Source of the DNA: an uncultured Clostridia bacterium
GTDB lineage: Bacteria > Bacillota > Clostridia > Christensenellales > Borkfalkiaceae
Assembly: GCA_947629605.1 (NCBI GenBank)
Contig: CANREK010000073.1
Location: 1 to 6,943 of the forward strand
Reading direction: 5' to 3'
Length of the DNA stretch: 6,943 nucleotides
Shown: positions 1 through 5,698 of the stretch, piece after piece
Position numbering within the stretch: the first letter of the stretch is position 1
How the letters are laid out: each line of letters begins with the position of its first letter
Made by a program: the position numbers and the translations under genes
Notes under the pieces: generated by a model
Database searches by the model: none
What the model was told of the DNA's origin: nothing
The model's input: only the letters and a program-made list of their open reading frames with translations

Positions 1-1450
1 CGAACACGGCGGAGAGCACAAGCCCGATGAGGAGCATGTAGGTGATGTTGATCTCCTCCGCCTCGCCGTTGGCCTTGGGCTTTAAGTTGGGATTGGCGAG
101 GTTGAGGTTGATGCCGTTGAACACCAGCCCCGCGGCAAGCAGGAGCTGGGTGATGATGAGCACGGTCATATCCACCGCGCCGATGAAGTCGAGCGCCCCG
201 AGCACGACCGCGCTGATGATGAGCGCCACCGCACTGACGCCGACGTTCAGGGCTCCCTTGATGAGCAACTGTTTGCGGTAGGAGACGGGCACGAGCTTGG
301 TGATGTAGAACTTTTTCCCCTCGACGCTGAGAATGGTCGCCGCAAAGGAGCTGATCATCGCCATAAAGACGGCAATGACGAGCATGGATGCGCCGAAGTT
401 GATGCCCGAGCCGACCTGCGCCTCGCCGACCATCGTCACGAGACGGTTGCAGAAAAATACCATGACGGGCGTGGAGATGGCCACGCCGAGATAGAAGTAG
501 GAATAGGTCTTGGTGCGCAGGATCTCGCGGAAGCTGTACCTGAAAATCGCCCGTGCGCTCGAAAAGTCATCCACGTCCGAGCGGCGCTTGTAGAACCCCA
601 TTCCCGTTTCGAGGGCCCTGTTGCGAAAACCCGTGCAGACGATGCGGGCAAGCGCCACGCCGCCCGCGCCGAGAAGGAGCCCCGCGCCGAGGAGCACCCC
701 GAAACCGAGGCCGAACCTTTCAAAGAAGATGATGTTGCCGAGATAGTAGGCGGGGTTGTAGTATCCGTCGAGACCGGTCAAAAGCTTCTGCCAGATTTCG
801 AGGGTGCCCTCTTCCCAATTCCGATGGATAAAGAACCGCGCCAACACGGTGAGGAGATAGTCGTAGAGCACGAATGCGCCGACGAGCACCGCCACGAACA
901 CGATGAGCCGTGCGATGCCGTGACGCTCCAAGAGCGTCGTCACATACACCGTGGGAATGGCGAAAAAGACGGACAGCACAAAGGGAACGATCGGCAGAAA
1001 GATGACGCCGAGCACGATCCCCAAGAAGTAGACGAAGGTGAAGCAGTGCATCGCGATCCCGAACACGACCATGACGGGGAAGAGCAGGATCGCCGCATAG
1101 ATGCACAGGTCGATGTAATTGAGAATGAGATAGCTCACAAAGAGCTTGAAGGGGCTGAGCGGGAAGCGGGCCGTGATGAGCAGGTCCGCGGGCCGATAGA
1201 GGCGCTTCACCTGCATGCCCGTCGCCGCGATCGTGAGGCCGATCATGATGACCGTGAGAAAGAGCTGGGCGAGCTGTTTCTCGGTGACGGTGACGCTCCG
1301 TTTGAGCACAAAGGAGAGCGCCCAGACGAGCGCCAAGGCAATGGCGACGGCAAGGAGGGCGGCAACGGCCGTCATGATCGCGCTCGCCTTGTTGTTGTTT
1401 CTGTTGTAGCCCCACTTCAATTTGAGCTGTAAACGGATAAACTCACGCAT
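1..1450 (-). CDS. ABC-2-type exporter permease, C-terminus beyond window
   Basis: This is the membrane subunit of an ABC exporter, partial at the window edge. Reading the minus strand from the ATG at 1450-1448 gives 483 codons without a stop. The protein is strongly hydrophobic, with likely membrane segments near residues 25-48, 62-78, 103-131, 138-168, 180-203, 247-270, 317-334, 353-373, 400-420, 428-446 and 470 onward. A conserved-looking cytoplasmic stretch, VEGKKFYITKLVPVSYRK (about 376-393), resembles the EGK-F-LK-P(I/V)S motif of large ABC-2-type permeases. A GAGG Shine-Dalgarno lies 9 bases upstream (1463-1460), inside the ATPase gene. The start overlaps the ATPase stop by 8 bases, so translation is probably coupled. 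The substrate cannot be told from sequence; families of this kind export peptides, drugs or lipids, or act like EcsB. The family call is confident, the substrate unknown. Confidence 0.85.
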   Translation of the reverse strand, partial: MREFIRLQLKLKWGYNRNNNKASAIMTAVAALLAVAIALALVWALSFVLKRSVTVTEKQLAQLFLTVIMIGLTIAATGMQVKRLYRPADLLITARFPLSPFKLFVSYLILNYIDLCIYAAILLFPVMVVFGIAMHCFTFVYFLGIVLGVIFLPIVPFVLSVFFAIPTVYVTTLLERHGIARLIVFVAVLVGAFVLYDYLLTVLARFFIHRNWEEGTLEIWQKLLTGLDGYYNPAYYLGNIIFFERFGLGFGVLLGAGLLLGAGGVALARIVCTGFRNRALETGMGFYKRRSDVDDFSSARAIFRYSFREILRTKTYSYFYLGVAISTPVMVFFCNRLVTMVGEAQVGSGINFGASMLVIAVFMAMISSFAATILSVEGKKFYITKLVPVSYRKQLLIKGALNVGVSAVALIISAVVLGALDFIGAVDMTVLIITQLLLAAGLVFNGINLNLANPNLKPKANGEAEEINITYMLLIGLVLSAVF

Positions 1451-2204
1451 CGTGTTCTACCTCGTTGAGCTCCATATAGTACTTGTCGAGATCGAAGTCC
1501 TTGTCCTCGGTGAGGTCCACGATGTTTGCAAGTTTGCCCTTGCGGATGAAAACGACCTTGTCGCAGGTCTTGCGCACGATTTCGAGGTTGTGCGAAGAGA
1601 AGAGCACCGAGTGTTCGCCCTCGGCATACTCGCGGATGAATTTGCAGAGGAGCCCCATCGTCTGGTGGTCGAGGCCGACCATGGGCTCGTCGAGGATCCA
1701 GAGGCTCGGCCTGTGCGTGAGCGAACCCAAGATGCAGATCTTCTGCCGCATGCCGTGGGAGTAGCCCGCGATCTGCATGTCGAGCGCGTGGGAGATCTCG
1801 AACTGTTCGGCAAGCTCCTCCGCCACGAACTTCTTCTGCTCCTTGGTCGCCCCGTAGAGGCTGCCGATGTAGTTAATATACTCTCTGCCCGTCAGTTTTT
1901 CGTAGACGGAGTGGTCGTCGGGGACATATCCGATGAGTTTTTTGGCGCTCTCCGACTGCTTCGCGACGTCAAATCCGCCCACCTTGATGCTCCCTTCCGT
2001 AAAGGGAAGCACGCCGATGATGCTCTTGATGATCGTGGACTTGCCCGCGCCGTTGCTGCCGACGAGGCCGACGACCTCGCCCGCCGAGACGGTGAAACTG
2101 ACATGCTCTACGGAATAGACTTGGTTGTTTCTGTACTTCTTGGAAAGGTCAACCACTTCCAGCATGGGTTCGCCCGCCGCGGGGTTCTGTGTCTGTTCTT
2201 CCAT
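1443..2204 (-). CDS. ABC exporter ATP-binding protein
   Basis: This is the cytoplasmic ATPase that powers the adjoining ABC-2-type permease. With the start at 2204 it has 253 residues and a complete nucleotide-binding domain: Walker A GSNGAGKST (49-57), Q-loop region GYVPDD (92-97) followed by YEKLTGREY, signature YSHGMRQK (148-155), Walker B LWILDEP (168-174), D-loop GLDH (177-180) and switch histidine in SSHN (H205). The signature is the SHGM type typical of CcmA/YadG-like exporter ATPases rather than LSGGQ importers. An upstream in-frame ATG at 2225 would add seven residues, but the good Shine-Dalgarno AGAGAGG lies 8 bases before the ATG at 2204, and only a weak one precedes 2225. It is the first gene of the minus-strand operon. 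Confidence 0.93.
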   Translation of the reverse strand: MEEQTQNPAAGEPMLEVVDLSKKYRNNQVYSVEHVSFTVSAGEVVGLVGSNGAGKSTIIKSIIGVLPFTEGSIKVGGFDVAKQSESAKKLIGYVPDDHSVYEKLTGREYINYIGSLYGATKEQKKFVAEELAEQFEISHALDMQIAGYSHGMRQKICILGSLTHRPSLWILDEPMVGLDHQTMGLLCKFIREYAEGEHSVLFSSHNLEIVRKTCDKVVFIRKGKLANIVDLTEDKDFDLDKYYMELNEVEHDA

Positions 2205-2378
2205 TTGAGATACCTCTCTTTTCATATTCTTCTTTCATGTAGCATTGCTCCGATGCGGTTTTTTATGTAATGTCCGCACGGGCGCCGAACGAATGGGTCT
2301 TTTAATAATGTATAGGCGCAAAGCGCGGAATTGCACTTTTTGCACGCCGCCCCATTCGGCCGCTTCTACATTAACAGT
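2205..2378 (-). promoter_or_regulatory. Long 5' leader of the exporter operon, possibly structured
   Basis: About 174 bases separate the predicted transcription start from the ATPase ATG. The stretch holds perfect 8-base complementary arms (CGAATGGG at 2290-2297 and CCCATTCG at 2351-2358, plus-strand spelling) that could close a multi-stem fold. Between them lies a small GCGC-AAA-GCGC hairpin (2316-2326). I recognise no riboswitch class. The Shine-Dalgarno AGAGAGG sits at the end of the leader. Function is inference. Confidence 0.35.
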
Positions 2379-2384
2379 TGTAAT

Positions 2385-2413
2385 ATTTTACTATATCACC
2401 CCCCCCCTGTCAA
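2385..2413 (-). promoter_or_regulatory. Sigma-A-type promoter of the exporter operon with G9 spacer
   Basis: On the minus strand a perfect -35 TTGACA (2413-2408) is followed by a 17-base spacer and the -10 TAAAAT (2390-2385). An overlapping alternative -10, TATAGT, lies at 2395-2390 but leaves only 12 bases. The spacer opens with nine consecutive G (2407-2399 on the minus strand, read as C9 on plus). Transcription should begin near 2378, about 174 bases before the ATPase start. A homopolymer here could change spacer length by slippage. Confidence 0.75.
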
Positions 2414-2544
2414 CAAATTAAACACCCTGTGCCCCCATTTTTCGACTTTTTTCATGTTTTTTACCCTGTTTTTATTCACTTTTTTGGTAATTGTGACGTT
2501 TTGGAGGGTGTTGGAGACAGGCCTTGGCGGAGTATGTGTGTGCG

Positions 2545-2686
2545 GCGTCATGCTGAGCCCGAGAGCATGAACGAAGTCTGCGGAAGCGTGTCCGAAGCAT
2601 CTCGCCGCACCATTATGGCTACCGCCCCGCGAGATTCTTCGGAATCGCCCCCGTACTCTTTACGACTTACCTGCTCAGAATGACGC
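2545..2686. repeat. Dispersed inverted-repeat element, copy A
   Basis: This is a 142-base non-coding element with imperfect terminal inverted repeats: GCGTCATGCTGAGC (2545-2558) faces GCTCAGAATGACGC (2673-2686), and a second pair, CCGAAGCATCTCGC (2592-2605), faces GCGAGATTCTTCGG (2629-2642). The GTCAT-CTGAGC and GAAG-ATCTCGC words recall REP/MITE-like intergenic repeats common in bacteria. It sits between two divergent promoters. The first 14 bases of this copy's left flank (2541-2554) recur inverted at 5566-5579, tying it to copy B. No transposase is nearby. Open frames crossing it are incidental. Confidence 0.75.
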
Positions 2687-2709
2687 GGGGCGGGGGTGTC
2701 ATTCCCGCA

Positions 2710-2732
2710 TTTATGCATAATATACGCATAAA
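2710..2732. promoter_or_regulatory. AT-rich palindrome, candidate operator for the importer operon
   Basis: TTTATGC (2710-2716) and GCATAAA (2726-2732) are perfect 7-base inverted arms around a 9-base AT-rich centre. Another TTTATGCA occurs at 2771-2778. The site is about 55 bases upstream of the importer -35 box, a plausible place for an activator or repressor dimer. I cannot assign a regulator; the match to an ARG box is poor. Confidence 0.4.
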
Positions 2733-2736
2733 TATG

Positions 2737-2761
2737 AAAAAATCTGAAAAAAATTAAAAAA
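2737..2761. promoter_or_regulatory. A-tracts upstream of the importer promoter
   Basis: Runs of six, seven and six A at 2737-2742, 2747-2753 and 2756-2761 are spaced roughly one helical turn apart (about 10.5 and 8.5 bases between centres). They lie about 60-85 bases before the predicted transcription start. Such tracts can bend DNA or act like an UP element. The effect is inferred. Confidence 0.4.
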
Positions 2762-2786
2762 TATTCGTTTTTTATGCAAAAATCGC

Positions 2787-2815
2787 TTGCCTTTTTGGTT
2801 TGGTTATGATAGAAT
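2787..2815 (+). promoter_or_regulatory. Sigma-A-type promoter of the amino-acid importer operon
   Basis: The -35 TTGCCT (2787-2792), a 17-base spacer and the -10 TAGAAT (2810-2815) form a good match. TATGAT just before it (2805-2810) is an alternative -10 word but would leave a 12-base spacer. The start point would be near 2822, leaving a 50-base leader with a strong Shine-Dalgarno AGGAAGG (2858-2864) 8 bases before the ATG at 2873. Confidence 0.72.
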
Positions 2816-2872
2816 GCAATCGTTCTTGGCGAACAAAACAAAAAAATCATTTCAAAAAGGAAGGAAACAACA

Positions 2873-3778
2873 ATGAAAAAATTCGCACTTGCCTGTGTGG
2901 CAACGGCACTCTCGGCGGTCTGTCTCTTCGGCATGGCGGCCTGCGGCGGCGGCAACTATGAAGTCAACAAGGCGACCGACCTCGCCCCCGAACCCTTCGG
3001 GATCGCCGTGAAAAAGGGCAACACGGAAGTCAAGGCCGCTCTCGACGCCGTTATCAACGAATGGAACGAAAACGGCAACATGGAAAAGTATCTCACCTAT
3101 TACAACGAACTCTCCGACGAGGACCTTTCCCCCACCGCGCCCGACGGTCTCAAACTCACTTGGAATCTCTCTTCGTACACAGAAACACTCGACATGTACA
3201 CTGAATCGGGCTTTGCCCCCTATGAATTTATCCAGAATAACGGCTACTCCGTTTCAGACGGCTCCGCCGCAGAAGGTTCCTACAAAGTCGCCGGGCTCGA
3301 CGTAGCCATTGCCTGCGAGGTCGCAGAGAAACTGCAATGCAAACTCGTCATCCACGACGTCGCGTTCGATGATATCATCATGAATCTCAACGCGAACTCG
3401 GGCAAAGCGATCGCTGCCGCGGGGATCAGTATCACCGAAGAACGCCAAGAGGCCGTCGACTTCAGTGTTCCCTATTCTTATTCCACGATCTCCGTCGTCT
3501 GTGCGGAAGGCGCGGGCTATTCGACGCTTCAAGGTCTTAACGGCCTTAAAATCGGCGTGCAAAAGGGCACGAGCGCTCACACGATCGCCGAAGATGCCAT
3601 GAAGGAAGGCGGCTATACGCCCGATATGGAGAACGCCGTGAAGATCTCGCTCTCCTCTTCCACGGAGGTCGTGACCTATGAAACGTACTCCGCCGCACTC
3701 GCCGCGCTACAATCCGGGAAGATCGATGTCATCCTCATGGATACCCTTCCCGCACAACTTCTGATCAAACACGCATGA
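2873..3778 (+). CDS. Circularly permuted family 3 amino-acid-type solute-binding lipoprotein
   Basis: This is the membrane-anchored receptor of an ABC importer, 301 residues. A lipoprotein signal (MKKF, hydrophobic core, lipobox FGMAAC) places the lipidated cysteine at C24. The segment order is unusual. Residues 28-80 (NYEV... EPFGIAVKKGN 40-50, then helices to about 78) match the C-terminal end of HisJ/GlnH-type SBPs. A linker follows (about 80-103, with SPTAP), then the usual N-terminal lobe (DMYTESGFAPYEF 107-119, GLDVAIACEVAEKL 141-154), AGISITEERQEAVDFS (183-198), GLKIGVQKGTSA (224-235) and IDVILMD (284-290). It stops at LLIKHA, where the relocated segment would normally continue. Expected ligand contacts remain: R191 (carboxylate) and D290 (amine), by analogy with E. 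coli GlnH. The TGA overlaps the permease ATG. The ligand is probably an amino acid or small derivative, not identified. Confidence 0.9.
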   Translation: MKKFALACVATALSAVCLFGMAACGGGNYEVNKATDLAPEPFGIAVKKGNTEVKAALDAVINEWNENGNMEKYLTYYNELSDEDLSPTAPDGLKLTWNLSSYTETLDMYTESGFAPYEFIQNNGYSVSDGSAAEGSYKVAGLDVAIACEVAEKLQCKLVIHDVAFDDIIMNLNANSGKAIAAAGISITEERQEAVDFSVPYSYSTISVVCAEGAGYSTLQGLNGLKIGVQKGTSAHTIAEDAMKEGGYTPDMENAVKISLSSSTEVVTYETYSAALAALQSGKIDVILMDTLPAQLLIKHA

Positions 3779-4542
3779 GTACGCTCTTTTTCAACAATAT
3801 CCTTGCGAAAACGCCGGCTGAAAGGTTTCGGTCGGCGTTTCTCGTCGACGACAGGTGGCAGCTCTATTTCAAGGGGCTGGGGAACACCCTCATCATGTCC
3901 TTTTTCGCCGTCCTCATCGGCATCGTGCTCGGCGTGCTCCTCGCCATCATTCTCTACACCAACAAAAAGACGGGGCGGCTCAAAATTCTCTCGGCGATCT
4001 CCAACGTCTATGTGACGGTCATCCGCGGCACGCCCGTCGTGTTGCAGCTCTTCCTCATGTACTTCATCGTGTTGATGTCCGTGAAAAACGGCATCGTCGT
4101 GGGGTCGATCACCTTTGGGCTCAACAGCGCAGCCTATGTCTCCGAAGTCGCCCGCGCGGGCCTCGAATCGGTGGATGAGGGGCAGATGGAAGCGGGCAGG
4201 GCGCTCGGATTGTCCTATCCCAAGACAATGATCAAGATCGTTCTGCCGCAGGCCCTCCGCAACATGATCCCCGCCCTCTTCAACGAATTCATCGCGCTCG
4301 TCAAGGAGACGTCCGTCGCGGGCTATGTCGGCATCACCGACCTCGGCAAGATCCCCGGGCTCATCCAATCGCGCACCTTCGACTACCTCTTCCCCCTGCT
4401 CTTTGCGTCCCTGCTCTATCTCGTCGTCGTGTGCCTTCTCACGGTCGTTGAGAAGTTCCTCGAAAAGAAATTCTCCAAGGGCGACAAAAAACTCGTCTAC
4501 AAAAAACGCTTCGGAGGCAAGAAAAAATGTGCGACGCCATAA
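3775..4542 (+). CDS. Amino-acid ABC importer permease (HisM/GlnP family)
   Basis: This is the transmembrane subunit of the importer, 255 residues, normal for the family. The entry motif GNTLIMSFFAVLIGIVLGV (36-54) starts the first membrane helix. RGTPVVLQLFLMYF (84-97) is the conserved RGTP region. The EAA loop that docks the ATPase is EAGRALGLSYPKTMIKIVLPQ (from 139), followed by NEFIALVKETS (170-180) and a last membrane segment at about 204-225. The basic tail (KKFSKGDKK, KKRFGGKKK) is cytoplasmic. The start codon sits in an ATGA overlap with the SBP stop and has no clear Shine-Dalgarno of its own, so translation is probably coupled. One permease gene implies a homodimer with the ATPase encoded next. 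Confidence 0.95.
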   Translation: MSTLFFNNILAKTPAERFRSAFLVDDRWQLYFKGLGNTLIMSFFAVLIGIVLGVLLAIILYTNKKTGRLKILSAISNVYVTVIRGTPVVLQLFLMYFIVLMSVKNGIVVGSITFGLNSAAYVSEVARAGLESVDEGQMEAGRALGLSYPKTMIKIVLPQALRNMIPALFNEFIALVKETSVAGYVGITDLGKIPGLIQSRTFDYLFPLLFASLLYLVVVCLLTVVEKFLEKKFSKGDKKLVYKKRFGGKKKCATP

Positions 4543-5312
4543 AAAAGGAGCCTCTCATCAAAACGGTGGACTTATGTAAGAGTTTCGGCGACACGCTCGT
4601 GCTCGACCACATCTCCGAGAACATCTATGAGGGCGAAAAGGTCGTCATCATCGGGCCGTCGGGGAGCGGAAAATCCACCTTTCTGCGCTGCCTCAACCTG
4701 CTTGAAACGCCGACGGAGGGCAGTGTCTTTTTCGAAGGGGAAGAGCTGACGCGCTCTTCCGACCTCAACGAGCACCGCAAGAAGATGGGCATGGTGTTCC
4801 AGCACTTCAACCTCTTCCCCCATCTCACCGTGCGAAAGAACATCACGCTCGCCGCCGTCGACGCCCGCCTGCATGCCAACAGGAAACAGAAGCTCAAAAT
4901 CCCCAAAAAACAGGTCATCGCCGAGGAAAACGAAAAAGCCATGGCGCTCTTAAAGCGCATCGGGTTGGAGAGCAAGGCGGATGCGTACCCCGCGACGCTC
5001 TCGGGCGGGCAGAAGCAGAGGATCGCCATCGTCCGCTCGCTCGCCATGGACCCCAAGGTCATGCTCTTTGACGAGCCGACCTCCGCGCTCGACCCCGAAA
5101 TGGTCGGCGAAGTGCTCGCCCTCATGAAGGAACTCGCCGACGAGGGCATGACGATGATCGTCGTCACCCACGAGATGCGGTTCGCGAAAAATGTCTCGAC
5201 ACGGGTGCTCTTTATGAACGAGGGCAAGATCACGGAGAGCGGCACGCCGCAGGAGATCTTTGAAGCGCCCAAGGATGAGAGCTTGAAAACGTTTTTGTCG
5301 AAAGTACTGTGA
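4527..5312 (+). CDS. Amino-acid ABC importer ATP-binding protein (GlnQ/HisP family)
   Basis: This is the ATPase that drives the importer, 261 residues. All motifs are present: Walker A GPSGSGKST (43-51), Q-loop FQHFNLFPHLT (91-101, Q92), signature LSGGQKQR (158-165), Walker B VMLFDEPTSALDPEMVG (178-194) and switch histidine VTHEM (H215). The DPEMVGEV stretch is typical of polar amino-acid importers. Between the Q-loop and the signature, VDARLHANRKQKLKIPKKQ (111-129) is longer and more basic than the usual short linker of GlnQ, by roughly ten residues. A Shine-Dalgarno GGAGG (4513-4517) lies 9 bases before the ATG, inside the permease gene; the two genes overlap by 16 bases. It is the last gene of the operon. 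Confidence 0.96.
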   Translation: MCDAIKKEPLIKTVDLCKSFGDTLVLDHISENIYEGEKVVIIGPSGSGKSTFLRCLNLLETPTEGSVFFEGEELTRSSDLNEHRKKMGMVFQHFNLFPHLTVRKNITLAAVDARLHANRKQKLKIPKKQVIAEENEKAMALLKRIGLESKADAYPATLSGGQKQRIAIVRSLAMDPKVMLFDEPTSALDPEMVGEVLALMKELADEGMTMIVVTHEMRFAKNVSTRVLFMNEGKITESGTPQEIFEAPKDESLKTFLSKVL

Positions 5313-5316
5313 GTTG

Positions 5317-5348
5317 AATTAAAAATTAAAAATTATAAATGAAAAATT
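5317..5348. repeat. AT-rich ATTAAAAATTA-type tract after the importer operon
   Basis: A run built on AATTAAAAATT words lies directly after the ATPase stop and before the C/G-rich repeat. It contrasts sharply in base composition with the flanking genes. Such tracts often border intergenic repeat blocks. No gene is visible. Confidence 0.4.
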
Positions 5349-5377
5349 GTGGTGGGGGTACGATTGAGAACACGTTG

Positions 5378-5453
5378 CCCACCCCCCCTACCCCCCTCCT
5401 CGGGAGGGGGTTCCTTTTTGCCCCCTCCATGGGAGGGGGATCAAGGGGGTGGG
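5378..5453. repeat. C/G-rich double-hairpin intergenic repeat
   Basis: Outer arms CCCACCCCC (5378-5386) and GGGGGTGGG (5445-5453) enclose two near-identical hairpins. Each has 8-base perfect arms CCCCCTCC/GGAGGGGG and a 3-base loop, TCG in the first (5392-5410) and ATG in the second (5421-5439). The nested, duplicated form looks like a mobile or amplified intergenic repeat unit rather than chance. It carries no coding signal. Confidence 0.7.
5392..5419 (+). terminator. Candidate intrinsic terminator of the importer operon
   Basis: A perfect 8-base GC stem (CCCCCTCC/GGAGGGGG, loop TCG) is followed by TTCCTTTTT at 5411-5419. It lies 80 bases after the ATPase stop and before the next promoter. 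The U-tract is interrupted by CC, so efficiency is uncertain. It is the first of the two hairpins of the C/G-rich repeat. Confidence 0.5.
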
Positions 5454-5473
5454 TCACCGCATTCACTCCGCCC

Positions 5474-5579
5474 GTTTGCTGGGATTCTTCGGTCGCTACG
5501 CTCCCTCAGAATGAGCGGCTGGTGCTCATGCTGAGCGTAGCGAAGCATCCCAGCAAACCTACGGAAGCATGACGCCGCA
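5474..5579. repeat. Dispersed inverted-repeat element, copy B
   Basis: Imperfect inverted arms at 5474-5516 and 5524-5558 surround a 7-base loop. The outer 10 bases are perfect (GTTTGCTGGG and CCCAGCAAAC). The arms carry GATTCTTCG, CGCTACGCTC, CAGAATGAG and their complements, the same words as copy A at 2545-2686. The 14-base word TGCGGCGTCATGCT of copy A (2541-2554) occurs inverted at 5566-5579. The long foldback would form a stable stem in RNA. The open frame crossing it (5339-5572) is incidental. Confidence 0.75.
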
Positions 5580-5624
5580 TGCCCTACTTCTATCAAAATT
5601 CCGCAAATTTTTCGGCTTGTCCAC

Positions 5625-5653
5625 TTGCAACCTATGGAATTTTATGGTAGAAT
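5625..5653 (+). promoter_or_regulatory. Sigma-A-type promoter of the NifU-like/GGGtGRT operon
   Basis: The -35 TTGCAA (5625-5630), a 17-base spacer and the -10 TAGAAT (5648-5653) form a strong match, with a TGG extension just before the -10. The start point would be near 5660. The leader is about 39 bases and ends with GGAGG (5686-5690), 8 bases before the ATG at 5699. Confidence 0.75.
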
Positions 5654-5698
5654 AGTAGCCGTAATCCGAACGGAAAATTTTTCATGGAGGAATCATCA

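Noticed and set aside
824..1432. Long plus-strand frame rich in D, E, H and R opposite the exporter permease
   Set aside because: It is antisense to an uninterrupted membrane-protein frame, has the composition expected of a complement of hydrophobic codons, and lacks a ribosome site.
1422..2270. Plus-strand frame of 282 codons across the exporter ATPase
   Set aside because: The minus strand encodes a full ABC ATPase with every motif; the plus frame is its shadow.
2545..2686. CRISPR array or attachment site
   Set aside because: There are no regularly spaced direct repeats, only inverted arms; no integrase or cas gene is present.
2548..2955. Minus-strand frame covering repeat A, the importer promoter and the SBP start
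   Set aside because: It runs through a non-coding repeat and promoter and has no recognisable domain.
2873..3778. SBP read as a plain C-terminal truncation with an unrelated N-terminal extension
   Set aside because: The N-terminal block carries the specific PFGIAVKKGN and closing-helix pattern missing from the C-terminus, so the parts are moved rather than lost.
3676..4368. Minus-strand frame opposite the importer permease
   Set aside because: Acidic, histidine-rich low-complexity shadow of a conserved permease.
5339..5572. Small plus-strand frames after the importer ATPase
   Set aside because: They translate two intergenic repeats (proline/glycine-rich product) and have no Shine-Dalgarno.
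5684..5698. Upstream ATG for the NifU-like gene
   Set aside because: It lies on the GGAGG that is correctly spaced for the ATG at 5699 and has no ribosome site of its own.
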